64,000 bases of DNA from Diphasiastrum complanatum (lineage: Eukaryota > Streptophyta > Lycopodiopsida > Lycopodiales > Lycopodiaceae), in contig CM055099.1 in NCBI GenBank assembly GCA_029204225.1, positions 65,053,488 through 65,117,487 on the forward strand. The letters are read 5' to 3'. Position 1 is the stretch's first letter. Each line of letters opens with the position of its first letter. The position numbers and the translations under genes are program-made. Shown piece after piece: positions 21,439-33,100 of the stretch. Below the pieces are notes generated by a model, which did no database searches, was not told the origin of the DNA, and saw nothing but the letters and a program-made list of their open reading frames with translations.

Positions 21439-22585
21439 ATTGGCGACTACCACTGGGTAGTATGGTCCCCATACAGCGGACCCAGAGTCTCTGGTTTTGC
21501 AGACCAGCTCCTATTGGTGGATCAAGTTTAGTGGGCTCAGCACCCTTGCTAGGTGATGCTAACCATAGTGAGTTGGTAGGATGTCTTCAACAGCTTCCTA
21601 CCCAAAGGCCATTGATTTAGCCCTTAGGATCCATCTGCAACCGGATTGGATTTAACCACAGCATCTTTGAACAAATTGGTGTCTTTATACCTGCAAAAAC
21701 CCACCTGTGACCTAAAGGGCAAATGCTCCCAGTTACATCAGATGTAAGGCAATGCCCACTTTCGAACCCATGTATAGAGGGATATGCAAATCCAAATCTT
21801 AGGATTGGAGATAGGATGATTTGGATGCAAGTCATTAGTATTGTGTCTAACACCGTGTCATTGATGTGTGTGTGAATGCATACGCAATGAGGCTTGATGC
21901 CCCAAATCTGAAACCGGGCTAGACTGGTGATTACCAATTTTTTCTTTTTTGTTTAGACATTCAACTTATACTCTCTAAGAACTGATTCAACAGGGAATAA
22001 CCATCTAGTCTCCTCTCTGTACTGACTCTTCTCTCAAGCCCTATATTCTGACAGTAGTCCATGTAGGACAACTTACTGTCCTAAGATCCAATACACAAGA
22101 TGGTAGGAAGTACTGGTTTTCCGCTAGTCTATGGAATCAATTAAGAAAATTGTCCTCACCTCTTATGGATGTGCGAGGCGTCACTCATCCTCACAAATTG
22201 GTTCGAGATTTGATACATATAGTTGAAGTCTTTTTCTTTTGTCTCTTTTTTCTTTTACTTTTCTCTCAGTCTTTATTTCTCTCTCTTTTTCTGTTTTTCT
22301 TTTTCTTTTTTTGTATATATTTTTCTTCTGTGCCTTACCCATTGGGCGATGGAGCTACTCCCCACCCCATTGCACTGTTTTTGTTCTCACTTTTTCCTCT
22401 CTCAACCCCCCCCTCAACTATGCGTCTATACAACCATTTATGCCCATCGAAATTAGCAAACGTCCAAATGCAGCTCAAAGTTTTTATAGAGATGCAATAA
22501 AAATGTATGCATAGAAAATTGAGACTTGCAACAGATGCTCACCATACCGTGTCTAGTGTATGATGCATAATAGTGAGGTGGGTGG
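21439..22585 (-). other. element B 3' spacer with long purine tract
   Basis: Minus-strand counterpart of A's spacer. The purine tract appears as a T/C run at about 22226-22330 on the plus strand. The same hairpin (ACTACC-ACTG-GGTAGT) lies next to the LTR border. A 106-codon frame at 21617-21937 (-) ends at the same stop as the 78-codon frame in A (shared LGHRWVFAG and MLWLNPIRLQMDPKG), which may reflect simple sequence identity rather than a gene. Confidence 0.7.
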
Positions 22586-23275
22586 TTACAGTGCATTCCT
22601 GCACATTTCTGTCCGTTGGTTCTTCAACTCCCCGGTGTAATTGGGGTCCACTTCTGCCACATCCACAAGGGCTGGATCGGCACCTTCCAGGAACTTAAAA
22701 TAAAACATCTCATTTAGGGTTTTGCATTCCTTGGAAGTTCTTTCACACATCTGCAGGTACAATGCTAGGTCCGCTCCTGACTCCATGGACTCATTGGGGT
22801 TGTACCACCATTTGGTAAGGTGAATCCTAGTGGGTTTAGTCTTAGCACCCCAAGGTTGTAGTAACCAATTCTGTAGGCAGTAGGCATAGTGGCCGGCCAA
22901 TCTAATGATATCATCTTTTTGGTGCGCGGCAACAACTGAGAACCTACATAAGCTCTCGCAGGAATCTTTGTAGTTTTCAAAACTACCTGGGATGAGTGGC
23001 CATGTGAATCTGAGTGAGAAACTCGTGGATGGTCGTAGCTCAAAAACCTGGACATCTAGCAGAAACTCCATGGGCGGTAGATATAAACTGTAAGCATCGA
23101 AGTTTTTGTAGAGCAGACTATCTGACAAAATTTTCTTGCGCTGCACAGGGTAAGCGAGTAAAGGATTGCAGGAATTCTGAGGCCTGATTGGTCCTCTTGT
23201 AGATTCTTTTCTCTGATACTCATGTAACTGCCTAGCTAGCATGTCTATGGTAGTTTCGGTTGCAGCTAGTTCCAC
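22586..23275 (-). CDS. element B post-pol ORF, C-terminal conserved domain (5'-truncated)
   Basis: An open frame of about 229 codons, not recognised. It starts inside the helical region (ELAATETTIDMLARQLHEYQ), because about 430 bp coding the coiled-coil N-terminus in A (15495-15930) are deleted here. There is no genuine ATG at its 5' end. The conserved body contains FDAYSLYLPPMEFLLDVQVF, FTWPLIPGSFENYKDSCESL, RLAGHYAYCLQNWLLQPWG, KPTRIHLTKWWYNPNESMES and ends RTEMCRNAL. It is uninterrupted, unlike the RT. It follows the archaeal-type RNase H by about 290 bp. The many Trp/Tyr and few charged clusters suggest a folded globular domain. No membrane segment seen. Confidence 0.65.
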   Translation of the reverse strand: MELAATETTIDMLARQLHEYQRKESTRGPIRPQNSCNPLLAYPVQRKKILSDSLLYKNFDAYSLYLPPMEFLLDVQVFELRPSTSFSLRFTWPLIPGSFENYKDSCESLCRFSVVAAHQKDDIIRLAGHYAYCLQNWLLQPWGAKTKPTRIHLTKWWYNPNESMESGADLALYLQMCERTSKECKTLNEMFYFKFLEGADPALVDVAEVDPNYTGELKNQRTEMCRNAL

Positions 23276-23329
23276 CTTGGTGTTGGCTACTTAGGCCGTG
23301 TGCATTAACCCATGGGTTATGCTACTATG

Positions 23330-23970
23330 GTGTGACCTAAAACAAGTTATAGATAGTTCATGGCTCATTAGCTGATGTAATTGGGCTAGGAGTTGGGGAT
23401 TCTCTAGACCTACTTGGTTTATCAGACTTCTGATCCACCGAACTCCATACCATGCTTGGGCTTTTAGGACTGTCCATAGCTTTGCATCAATGATTATGGG
23501 CGGAATGACTACCCTACCTGGCTCACATTGCCAGTAATGATCATGGTCGTAGGCTATCGCAGCTAGACTATCAACACGTTGGTTCTGTGCTCATGGAATA
23601 TGCATCTAGTGTATTCTTTGATGGCAATTGCATAGGCCTGTAAGGTCCTGTTTTTGAGTCGGTATACGCCAATCATACCTCGGATTAGGAGTTGTGAATC
23701 CCCCATAATTCGGAGGTTGTCTATAGTTTGTGCAACTTGCATGGTCATTTTTAGACCGATTAGAAGGGCTTTGTATTCGGCAGTGTTGTTCGTGAATCCT
23801 TTCCCTAATAGGACTCCTATACTGTCTAGTTCAATCCCATTGAAATATACTGCTCCTATGACACCTTCTCTATTCGAATGTCTGCAGGCTCTGTCTACCT
23901 TCAACGTATACGTCCCAAGTTTCTGGGTGACTTCCATATCACAACAATAATCTTTTTGTATTTTTCTCAA
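23330..23970 (-). pseudogene. element B archaeal-type RNase H after integrase
   Basis: Minus-strand homologue of the A domain. Catalytic pattern: YTLKVDRACRHSNREGVIGA (Asp kept, but the next Gly of DGAC is Arg), NNTAEYKALLIGLKM (Glu) and LRIMGDSQLLIRG (Asp kept). A frameshift at about 23590 separates these from the last motif, where NQRADSLA-like sequence has become NQRVDSLA. The frame continues as sequence similar to A to about 23330. Its place after integrase matches A and differs from the published Tat order RT-RNH-aRNH-INT. The surviving acidic residues suggest this was the working RNase H in the ancestor. Confidence 0.8.
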
Positions 23971-24142
23971 TTTTATGAATGTTTGTTTGGGTTTTTCGCA
24001 CCCTTCCGTTCAGCGTATATGTACAAGGTCACTAAGACTACTTTTTATTCTGTGAGTGTTCCCCGTATTGTGATATTTCTAGGTCGTTCACTCCGATACC
24101 TGAAAAGGTGTTACATACTGTACAGGCGACTTCGGCTTCTCT

Positions 24143-24926
24143 TTAACTATGGTAAGCTTTTATCTTATTTATGTTGGTTCGATGCTTAAAAATGTCACTG
24201 TTCAACTCAGCTAGCTTAACCGTGTTATTTTCATACAACTTCACTATTACATACGGACCGTTCCAGCGTGGCCCCAACTTTTGAGGCATCAGCTCGTGTC
24301 TAGCGTCGTAGAACAACACTAACTGCCCCTGCCTGAACTGGTAATCGCGCATGTTCCTATCATGAATTTCCTTCATGCGTCTTGGGTTTCTTGGCGATTT
24401 AAAGCAGCTATCCGGTGCTCGTCCAGGTCTTGTAAAGTGTCCAGTCGTTGTTGTATTGATTCTTTCTCTCCTAGGTCTTGCTTCATGGCAAACCGCAAGG
24501 ATGGGAGCTCTATATCTATTGGCAGTACGCATTCTTGGCCATACACTAGAAAAAAAGGCGTGTGGTTGGTACTGGTCTTATAGGTGGCATTATATGCCCA
24601 CAACGCCGAGTACAGTTTTTTGTCCCAATCCCTCTGTCGGTCTGATACGGTTTTCCTTAGGATTTCTACCAGTTGTTTGTTCATGCTTTCAGCCTGACCA
24701 TTGGCTTGCGGGTGGTAGGGTGTGCTTTCCGGTGCTTGATCGTCAACTGATCGGTCAAAGCCTTGATAGTTTTGTTTAGGAAAGGGGTACCCATGTCAGA
24801 GATGAGTTCTCTAGGTGTACCGAACCGGCCTATCACCTGTTCGAGTAAGAACCAGACAGTTTCTTTTGCATTGTCTTTGGCCACAGCCCGTGCCTCGGCC
24901 AACTTTGTGAAATAGTCAGTGGCCAC
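24143..24926 (-). pseudogene. element B integrase core (second half) and tail
   Basis: Continues the polyprotein after a stop at 24933. ATDYFTKLAEARAVAKDNAK holds the first catalytic Asp, and ELISDMGTPFLNKTIKAL holds the second (ISDxGT). A frameshift near 24690 separates MNKQLVEILRKTVSDRQRDW, whose preceding residues carry the AES with the catalytic Glu, and LWAYNATYKTSTNHTPFFLV follows. A second shift near 24380 leads to the C-terminal module (LVLFYDARHELMPQKLGPRW, NGPYVIVKLYENNTVKLAEL) ending KIKAYHS. Integrase inserts the cDNA into the genome. The frameshifts make this copy inactive. Confidence 0.85.
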
Positions 24927-24932
24927 TATGAT

Positions 24933-26393
24933 TTAATGTTTTCTGATAGATGAAGCTGGGTGTATTGGGCCAACGAAGTAGATGCCCCATTTTTCAAAGG
25001 GGAGACAGGCCTGTATTGGAACTAACGATCGCACCATGTTATCTGTCTTGTCAATTTGTTGACAGGTGTCACAGTTTCGGGCATGTAAATGGGCATCTTG
25101 GAATAGTGTCAGCCACCAGTAACCCGCCCTCAGAATTTTTTGCCCTGTGAGTTGGCCGGCAAAGTGGCCCCCACAGACAGAATCGTGACACTCCTCTAGT
25201 ATAAATTTGGCTTCTTCAGGAGTGACGCATCTTCGATACAACCCTTCTACACCTCTTCTGTACAATGTGCCCTCTATTAAGACGAACTTTAGGGCTTGTA
25301 GACGTAGCTTTCGTTTTTCTGGAATCGTCATACTGCTGGGTGTCTCTAGTGTGGATAGGTAGATTGCTAAAGTTGTATACCACTCAGGAATTGTGTCAAC
25401 GTCTACCTTCAAAAGTTTTCTTAAGTGATCAGTCTCCCACTCATCGTCTGTTTTAGTAACCCCTCCCAGCTCGCAAATACAATCGTTTAACCCCTGTAGT
25501 TTAGACGACTTGCTTTGGAGGGTGTAGTCAAACTCCTGAAGGGAGATTATCCACTTCATTAAGCGCTCAGGAGGTTCTAGTTTATTCATCATCAAGGTAA
25601 CTGCAGTACTCTTGGTAAAGAAAGTCACTTTTCGATGCAATAGGTAATGCCTTAGTTTGGCGGCGGCGTAAGCTATCCCCAGACAAATTTTCTCAGCCTT
25701 ACTATAATTAAGTTCGGCTTTGTTCAGTTTTCTCCCTATAAAAATAATAGGGTGATATTTTTTGTCCCAAATCTGGGCCAGACAACAGTTTATGCAAGTG
25801 TCCGTGGTGCTTGTGAAAACGAAGAACTCCCTATCGTACATAGGTGGTTTCAATATTGGAGCGTTAGCCAAAGCTACTTTTACTTCCTGAAAAGTCTTCT
25901 CACATGCCTCGTCCCAGGTCCACTCCACGTTGGTTTTCAATAAGCCAGTCATCTGGTAAGTACGCGTGGCATAGGCCATCACATATCTTTTGTAATAACC
26001 GCTCGAGCCTAAGAAGGTCTGAAGTTGGGACACTGTAGTTGGTGCCATCATGGCTAGGAGCATAGCTATTCTTTCTGGATCAGTTGCCATGCCATACTTG
26101 CTAATGACATGTCCTAACAGTACCCCGTAAGGAACTCCGAATAGGCACTTGTTAGCATTCAAGGCTATACAGGTTAATGTGCACTTCTGAAAACACTTCT
26201 CTAGCATGGTGAGATGTTCTGTGACAGTGGGTGCCCCAAAGAGGTTATCTATAAAAATTTTGAGGTTTTTGTCTAAGATATCCTTGAAGTGCTTGTTCAT
26301 AAACCTCTTATAGGTTCCAGGGGCATTAGTCAACCCAAAGGGCATGACGTGGTAAGAGAAAACCCCAAACGTGGTTGTGAAGGTGGTCTTCAA
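24933..26393 (-). pseudogene. element B RT palm/thumb, decayed RNase H, integrase zinc domain
   Basis: 486 open codons inside a larger broken pol. RT: FGVFSYHVMPFGLTNAPGTY, then KIFIDNLFGAP, where the expected VDD is IDN, then the thumb VISKYGMATDPERIAMLLAM and FLGSSGYYKRYV. First RNase H: the position of TDAS reads FTSTTDT and the position of TDHxPL reads FTKSTAVTL, so catalytic Asp residues are lost, as is known for Tat elements that gained a second RNase H. KAEKICLGIAYAAAKLRHYL keeps the fold. Integrase zinc domain: ECHDSVCGGHFAGQLTGQKI with two His and ARNCDTCQQ with two Cys. The frame ends at a stop after GPIHPASSIRKH. Confidence 0.9.
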
Positions 26394-26924
26394 TTTATCC
26401 TCTTCTGCTATGGCTATCTGATTATAGCCTGCAAAACAGTCCGTGAAAGAGTACTAGTCTCTTCCCGCCATTTCTTCTAGGACTTGGTCTATGAACGGCA
26501 ATGGGTAGTAGTCCTTCTTAGTCTGTTTGTTCAACCTCTTATAATCCACACAGACGCAAATGCGTGTAGAGTTCTTCTTGGTGCGAGGTACTATTGGGGA
26601 GCACCACTCGGTGCTCTCTACCGAAAATATCAGTCCAGCATTTCAAAGTCTATCGAGTTCAGTGTATACTCCTTCCTTTAGGTGGTAGGGTAGCCGACGT
26701 TGTTTTTGTCGTATAGGTTTGGCTCCCTCCTTCAGTGGTGTTGTATGAGTCACTAGATCGGGTGGAATCCCCTTCAAATCTGAGTAGTCCCAGGCAAAAA
26801 TATGCTGGTACTTTTTACAAAGTTGTTCGTATTCTTCTTTTTTTTCAATGCCTAGGGAAGCACCTATTATGATGTTCTTGGGCTCTTCTAGGGTTCCTAG
26901 GTTTATCAGGCAGATATCGACGTC
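26394..26924 (-). pseudogene. element B RT N-terminal region with stops shared with A
   Basis: The minus strand continues the gag-protease frame through SLGIEKKEEYEQLCKKYQH, FAWDYSDLKGIPPDLVTHTT, TEWCSPIVPRTKKNSTRICV and YKRLNKQTKKDYYPLPFIDQ. It is interrupted by a TGA (26645-26643) and a TAG (26456-26454, in GRD-stop-YSF, where relatives have Trp). Both stops are at the same codons as in element A (13860 and 14049). These residues form the RT fingers. Confidence 0.85.
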
Positions 26925-29300
26925 TCAAACTTTGGGAGGCCGCTCGTCTGGAGTGTTCCACTCTATGTCCAGTACTGATCTCAGGTCTGGTCTATCTTCA
27001 CTCGTAGTGGACACATCATCGTCCTCACTATTCGTGACCTCCTCCCACTCAGACGAAGGTATGGGTGCTCTCTCTGACTGAGGCACCTCCGGATAGCCGT
27101 CGACTATGGTACATTCTCTACCCCTTCCAAAAATCAGTACTCCTATGGGGATGTCGACTGTGCAGTTGCTAAGCCTGAGCCATGGCCATCCTAGCAGTAT
27201 AGAGTACCCCCGGTTCCCGACGTACATCCTCATGACATAAAAGTCCACTTGAATGGTCTTGTTAGCCACGGTAACAGGTACATTCTTAAGCTCGTCCTCT
27301 GGTTTGATCACAGAGTTGTTGGCTAGCTTTAGGGCTGTCAAGGTAGCGGATTCTAGAGTAAAACCAAGGTAGTTTGAAAGTTCTAGACTTATGATGTTAA
27401 CTGCCGAGCCTGCATCAACTATGGCCCCTGAAATGACTAGGCCATCTATGAGTACGTCTACTTTAGGGTAGTAGCAATCTAACAAATCCACATCTACTTT
27501 CCCTATTGTAGGTGGCTCCAGTGTTCTGGTCGTGGGTGGTCTCATCAATCGTTTGACCGTGCGTTTAATAGTGGGTGACAATTGTACTAGTTGCCAAAGC
27601 CCTATTTTCAATTTTAGATTCTCTAGGGCTTGACCTAGGTCAATATTTCCTCTCATCAAGTTTAGGGCTATATCCTTCCTAAACCTGCGCGTTCGGGTCA
27701 TGGTTCTCTTAGTTTCTAGGCTAGTCTTTCCTTTTCTCGGTCCTAGGAATCTGGGATGTCTACCCCCTTCCAAGACACTAACCTCACCTTGCTCTTTGGG
27801 CAGTGGATCCTCGTAGATGGGTGTAGATTCGAATACTGGCTTCTCAATGACCACTGGGTTATCTACCTCCGGTGGTGGTTTTGGTGTAGGCTTGCGTTTT
27901 CTGGGAGGTAGCTCCATTTGGAGGTTACTCCGGGTCACTACTAAAACCTCTTTCCTACTTGTGGGTTCTTCTAGCGTCTCCACGGCGATGAAGTTCACGG
28001 GTGGCCGATCATCTTCTATGCATGTCTTCCCTTTATCCACCTGGCTAATCCTGGGTCCCCGTTGTATGTATTGAGGTGGCCTTGATGCCCCGGCCGTTCT
28101 GTCCTCTTGGGATCTATGGTTCACTGGCCCAAGCATCCTATTCCCAATGTTTAATGCGTCTCTACGTACCCAGCATCTATCCTCCAAGTGTCTAGGCCTC
28201 TTGCAGTACCCGCACACTTGGTTGGGACAGTTTCGATTTAAATGATTCCCTCTAGAATGTCTACACACTAAGGGATTCGGTCCTTCTATGAGGTATCTCT
28301 GACCCAACAAATTTTGGTGCCGTTTGAGAAAATTTACATTTGCGGCTAAGATATGCATATTCTCACTCATCACGTTCATGTATCCCTTTAGCATGGCTCG
28401 CATATCGCCTAGTTCTGCGTTAGAGCTTGCGCTCTCATAGCCTCTATCGGGCATTTGTGCTTGGAGCCTTCGTGCATTTTGTGTTTGCACGTTCTTGCCT
28501 TGTTGAGGTCCAATAGCCTGTATGGGGCGGGGTTCCATTATGGGGTGCACTCCTATAGCTGCGATTGGGCCTCCTCTCCACGTTTCTAGGCTTAAGCTCA
28601 AGCTGTTCACTGCTTGTGATAGGTGGGATGCGTGGGCAACCGCAATCTGTGCATCTTCTACCACAATTGCCTTCTCTATTGCCTCAGCCAGTGTATGGGG
28701 GTTACTCTGACATACAATCATTTGTATGTCATTCTTGAGCCGTCGCAGAAAGAAGGTCAGTAGTATTAGGGGTGGTAGTAACACAGTGGGTTCCACTTGG
28801 TGTGACAACTCTGTCAAACGACGCCAATATTGTCGGATGGTTTTGTTACTTCCTTGTTGTAGGGAAGTCAGTGTGAACAATAGGCCATAAGCCAGTCGGT
28901 GGGGGGCGTACTCAATTAAAAATAGTCTATGGAACTCCTCAATGGTGTGAATTGAGCCTCTCTGCAGACTATGATACCAGTGCCTAGCCGTTCCAAATAA
29001 AGTGGTGGAGAAAAACATCATTTCATGATGTGGGTTTGTTATGGCACTAGTAAAGCAGGTGGTCCAAAAAGCATCAATATGCTCTTCGGCACTTTCATAC
29101 GGTGCTCCCTCAGGAGTGGATCCACTAAGCTTGGTTGTCTCCGGGGGTACTACAATTGGTTCAGTCAAACGTCTTGCCATTCTGTTGGCAACAGGTTCTG
29201 TAGCAGCAGGTGTTACATTCACTAACGGTGGTTCTGTAGCGTCGGTTGGCTCAAGTTCCGGTAGTCCTTCTATAGGCTCCAACGTATCATCCAAGTCCAT
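26925..29300 (-). CDS. element B gag-protease, intact 791-residue frame
   Basis: One uninterrupted frame from ATG 29300. Order: acidic N-terminus (MDLDDTLEPIEGLPELEPTD); Ty3-type gag core at residues 70-230 (HIDAFWTTCFTSAITNPHHE, ARHWYHSLQRGSIHTIEEFH, GSNKTIRQYWRRLTELSHQV); two zinc knuckles near residues 375-405, the first damaged (CRHSRGNHLNRNC, second Cys replaced by Ser), the second complete (CGYCKRPRHLEDRC, CX2CX4HX4C); a Pro/Lys-rich linker; and an aspartic protease near residues 630-720 (GAIVDAGSAVNIISLE, ending ILLGWPWLRLSNCTVDIP). The usual DSG triad is DAG. It ends with an acidic Ser-rich tail (SEDDDVSTTSED). Gag packages RNA and the protease matures it. The TGA at its end is shared with A. 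Confidence 0.85.
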   Translation of the reverse strand: MDLDDTLEPIEGLPELEPTDATEPPLVNVTPAATEPVANRMARRLTEPIVVPPETTKLSGSTPEGAPYESAEEHIDAFWTTCFTSAITNPHHEMMFFSTTLFGTARHWYHSLQRGSIHTIEEFHRLFLIEYAPHRLAYGLLFTLTSLQQGSNKTIRQYWRRLTELSHQVEPTVLLPPLILLTFFLRRLKNDIQMIVCQSNPHTLAEAIEKAIVVEDAQIAVAHASHLSQAVNSLSLSLETWRGGPIAAIGVHPIMEPRPIQAIGPQQGKNVQTQNARRLQAQMPDRGYESASSNAELGDMRAMLKGYMNVMSENMHILAANVNFLKRHQNLLGQRYLIEGPNPLVCRHSRGNHLNRNCPNQVCGYCKRPRHLEDRCWVRRDALNIGNRMLGPVNHRSQEDRTAGASRPPQYIQRGPRISQVDKGKTCIEDDRPPVNFIAVETLEEPTSRKEVLVVTRSNLQMELPPRKRKPTPKPPPEVDNPVVIEKPVFESTPIYEDPLPKEQGEVSVLEGGRHPRFLGPRKGKTSLETKRTMTRTRRFRKDIALNLMRGNIDLGQALENLKLKIGLWQLVQLSPTIKRTVKRLMRPPTTRTLEPPTIGKVDVDLLDCYYPKVDVLIDGLVISGAIVDAGSAVNIISLELSNYLGFTLESATLTALKLANNSVIKPEDELKNVPVTVANKTIQVDFYVMRMYVGNRGYSILLGWPWLRLSNCTVDIPIGVLIFGRGRECTIVDGYPEVPQSERAPIPSSEWEEVTNSEDDDVSTTSEDRPDLRSVLDIEWNTPDERPPKV

Positions 29301-29499
29301 TATAGGTGGGTGAGACTCATGACAAGAAACCCACGATGGCTTCTTCTAAGCCCTAAATGCTCTCTTTGGGGATTTGAAGTCTCTCCGTGCAGTGCTCCCT
29401 TAGACCTAGGTTTCCTTGGTATACCTATGATGTCTTGTCTAGGGTGACACTAATGATTGCTGCATAATATGTTTCTCACTTACAGATAGCAATAAATTG

Positions 29500-29766
29500 T
29501 CATTGCACATGCGTTTTGTGATTTTCCCACGTTATCCCATAGGTCATCCACCCTTTGTCCACTAATACTGCATATGACCTAACTAACTCTACTTGGTCGT
29601 TTTTCTGCTCAATACTAATCCAACCATACCCATGTATAGTTTTTCTTGGTTCTTTGTACCAGGTGCCGTCTCTACGGGATGCTAGGGTTGGTGGGTCGTA
29701 GGGTAATGACTTTCGACTCAGGGCTCTGGTTTTCAATTTCACCCTAGGCTTCATACAAAACCCCAT
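29500..29766 (-). CDS. element B ORF1, small protein upstream of gag
   Basis: 88 codons starting MGFCMKPRVKLKTRALSRKS, conserved with element A's ORF1 over its full length (shared RRDGTWYKEPRK and WENHKTHVQ). It stops at a TGA where A has CGA. The region then reads on to GTAAGTGAG, the same donor-like site as in A. It lies 200 bp upstream of gag. No known domain. Confidence 0.55.
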   Translation of the reverse strand: MGFCMKPRVKLKTRALSRKSLPYDPPTLASRRDGTWYKEPRKTIHGYGWISIEQKNDQVELVRSYAVLVDKGWMTYGITWENHKTHVQ

Positions 29767-30169
29767 TCTCTGACCTGTCTCGTCAATCTATAAAAGATTT
29801 TTAGTAGTACTTGGCATCACAGCCTAAACTCCCTGCTGATGAAAATTGTATGCAGTCTCTAGTCCAAACTGTATTCCAAACTGTTGGAAGTAGAATGGCC
29901 TTGGCGAAGTCGGTTCACATGCAGCTAGGGTTGGATTGTGAACTCATAACGTATGTTCTAGGTGTGGGATCAACACACATCACTGTGTGATGCTAACCAC
30001 TTCGTCTTGTAGTAACACGATGCTGATTTTTTGATTGCACAAACATGCTAGCTTGGGGCCGACGGTCTAAACTAGAATCGTTCTCAAGACATGCAATCTC
30101 AGACACATCAAATTTGTAGACTGTTAATAGTATGACTACCCTTCAAGCAATATTCCCTTATCAAGTAGC

Positions 30170-30186
30170 TCCCGGCAGACGCACCA
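30170..30186 (-). promoter_or_regulatory. primer binding site of element B
   Basis: The minus strand reads TGGTGCGTCTGCCGGGA, three bases after the LTR end CTAACA. Identical to A's site apart from one extra T in the spacing. Confidence 0.7.
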
Positions 30187-30188
30187 AA

Positions 30189-33100
30189 TGTTAGGGCCAT
30201 TTTCGGCAGGGGATTGGTCTAGCCAAAATGTCCTAAAAGGGCCAAGGGGCCCCACCTCTAATGGCGGTTTGGCCCTACGTGAGCAACAGAGGATTTGCTA
30301 CTTCCAACCCTGATGGCCTTATCTATTGCCCCGTGCTCCCCAACCGATGAGAGTTTTTCAGGCTCTCAGAGATACGGTTGCAAGAAGAGGGTGCTAGTAT
30401 TTTTGGTGCAAGGATTCACTAGCTTTCTAGGGTTACGGTTTCATAAAAACTTCTGTTCACTAATTCGCGTTAGGATCTTGCTAATGTCTCCTTCCCCATT
30501 GAATTCGGCTTCTGGTTAGTAAAAATCTTTCATGGATTTGAAACCAAATTATTGCCTATGATGTGCTCGTGGGGTGCAAATTATACGCACCGCTTTGTTT
30601 GATAAGCGGTGGTATTTTCGCCAATCACCGTAGGTATTTCGCTAGACAATACCAACGGTGGGTGTGACTAGTGTGACGCTTTAACCAAGGTGGTGTATTT
30701 CAACCACAGATGGTGGACGGCCCGCTCTGGTGTTTCACAGAGGTTGGGTCCATCTGACACGCTTCATAATTGACAAAACGGAAGAAAAACTTCAAAACTT
30801 GACAATTCCGTATAGCCGTTTAATTAACAAGTATGATCTAGTAAACCATAAAATAACCAACTAAACGTCTTTATGATAAGATAGGGAACCATCTGTAGAC
30901 TAGGACTCAACGCATTTGCCTTAACGTTTAGTGTGAGGTTTTGGAATCGCCATTAACTTTCTAATTCTTTGATGGGAGTTCGATTACAAAGTGATCAAAG
31001 TTCATAGGCTATGGTTGCATTTCTTAAACCAAGTAAACTATTTGAAGTTTGGTAGCGAATCGTTGGAGTTCGGGTTGGAATTATTGTAACGCTTAGTAAC
31101 AGTTGTGTGGATTGTTTTTTCGTTCCTCGATGTATTAACCGAAAATTGTAGCCAGGAATCATATTGAAGTAAATGCGTTTATAGAAAGAATCGTAGGTTC
31201 AGTAAATGTTCTTTACAACATTCATGTAGTACTACTAATGGAAAAAAATTACCTTGTTTCGTTTGAGAAAAATACCATTCTATCTCTTGACGAGGATAAT
31301 AGGCGAGTACGAAATTTGCAAAATAATAACAAGAATCCATTCACGGATTGGCATACATCATTCACAATCTATATACTAGACACATAATTGGATAAACCAC
31401 ATTACCTCAAGTGTGAGAGAAGAACCGGAAATTGTAGAGACACTAGTCATGAATGCTTCAATCCTAGCCACATTGCCCTTATCATCTTGCTTTGCCTTTG
31501 GGAATGATGATTAGCAGGTTAGAGGTACAATTCAAGTAACTCTCTGTCATCACTGGACAAGTGAAGCTTGCCTGCAGCAATTAGTCACATAAAATGCTAT
31601 TGAATCTGCTTCAAAATTGTGCTCAACTACTGGCAGTATATGTATGTAGTCATAGCAACTGGAGGTATAATCAAATGTAGCAAAAACACACTTCAGAAAT
31701 CAGTGAATAAACGGCTATAGAGGTGCGATTGAATCTGCCTCATAAATGCTTTGAGTCTGATGTAACAGAGGTGCGAAATCCATTGACCAAATATGGTTTA
31801 CAGTCCATGGAATTCTGACTTCTCATTGGATGATTGAATTTTGTCATAGGAATCCACAAATTTTTCTCACAGACATGCGGATCTGACTGTAAAATAACTC
31901 TGAAATCAGTGAACGGGCTGCTAGTAGGCCGCTGAGGCTGCATATCGGCAGCAAGGCCGCAGAACAGGGCCACAGATGTATGATTTACTACTACAAAAGG
32001 GCGATTGTTCCAAACAGAACCAGCAGGGATGCAGTGCCCCCAGAAATTAGTGATGGAGGCCTCCAGAAATGCGGACTGGCTATGTATGTCTGCCAGAGAT
32101 TGTGTGAATGATGGGAGACAGAAGTGCGTTGTAGTCTCCTCAGAAAATGCGATTGGTGGCAACAAAAATGCATTGAGCAATGGCCATAGAAACTCGCTTG
32201 AAGTCTGCCACAGAAATGTGCGATTGGTTGCAGATATTCTGCCTCTGAACTTAGCTATTGACTGGTAGTAGAAATGCATTCAAAAATGACATTGGGAGTT
32301 CGCTCGATGACTACCATAGAAGGGCAGATTGATTGGTAGCACAAGGCCGCTCAAGTTTGACCATTGCTAATTGAGTTATCATAGCAGGATCAACGATGGA
32401 GTAAGGAGCATTGCTTGTCTCTCAAACACTCACTTGACGTCCACTTCATGCATACTCAACCTCCAACACTCTCCAACATTACAAAACAAGCGTTACAATT
32501 CCCCCTACGAGCATCCAAGTAATGGAAGAGAGCCTACACACCCAAACTTCGGCCTCCATACAACCATAAACTTCGACCTCCATACAACCATAGTGTAACT
32601 AAACCTCAAGTAATTACCTATGAATTGGTAACACCTTCAAGCATCCTCACATAGGCACTAACATCCTCACATAAGACACTAACATTCAGGCTTACTAACA
32701 ATCATAACAAACCCTAACAAAGAGCAACACCATTCACAATCACTTACACCAAAATGGAACTAACTTCCAAATATTCTCAAACATTCAAACTCTCAACATC
32801 CAACTAACTCACCAAACTCTCAACTCTCAACTTAGCAACTATCAACATCATCTCATTATCTCCAACTATCATCCAACTATCAAATTATCAAATCACAAAA
32901 GCACTAACTCACAAAAGCACTAACATCCAAATACACTAACATTTGAAATACAAGGAGTTGGCTCCTTCTTATAGGAAAATCCAATGCATCCCCTTCACAA
33001 TGCCATCTTGCCATTCTTCTTGCCCTTCAAGCCCTCTTTGCCATTTGTCCTCAATCCATTTGATAGTACACCTAGTGGCCTCCATTAGAGAGTGGGGGAG

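Noticed and set aside
31740-32279. 179-codon minus-strand frame in B's 5' LTR
   Set aside because: It overlaps degenerate repeats, has no counterpart in A's LTRs and shows no motif.
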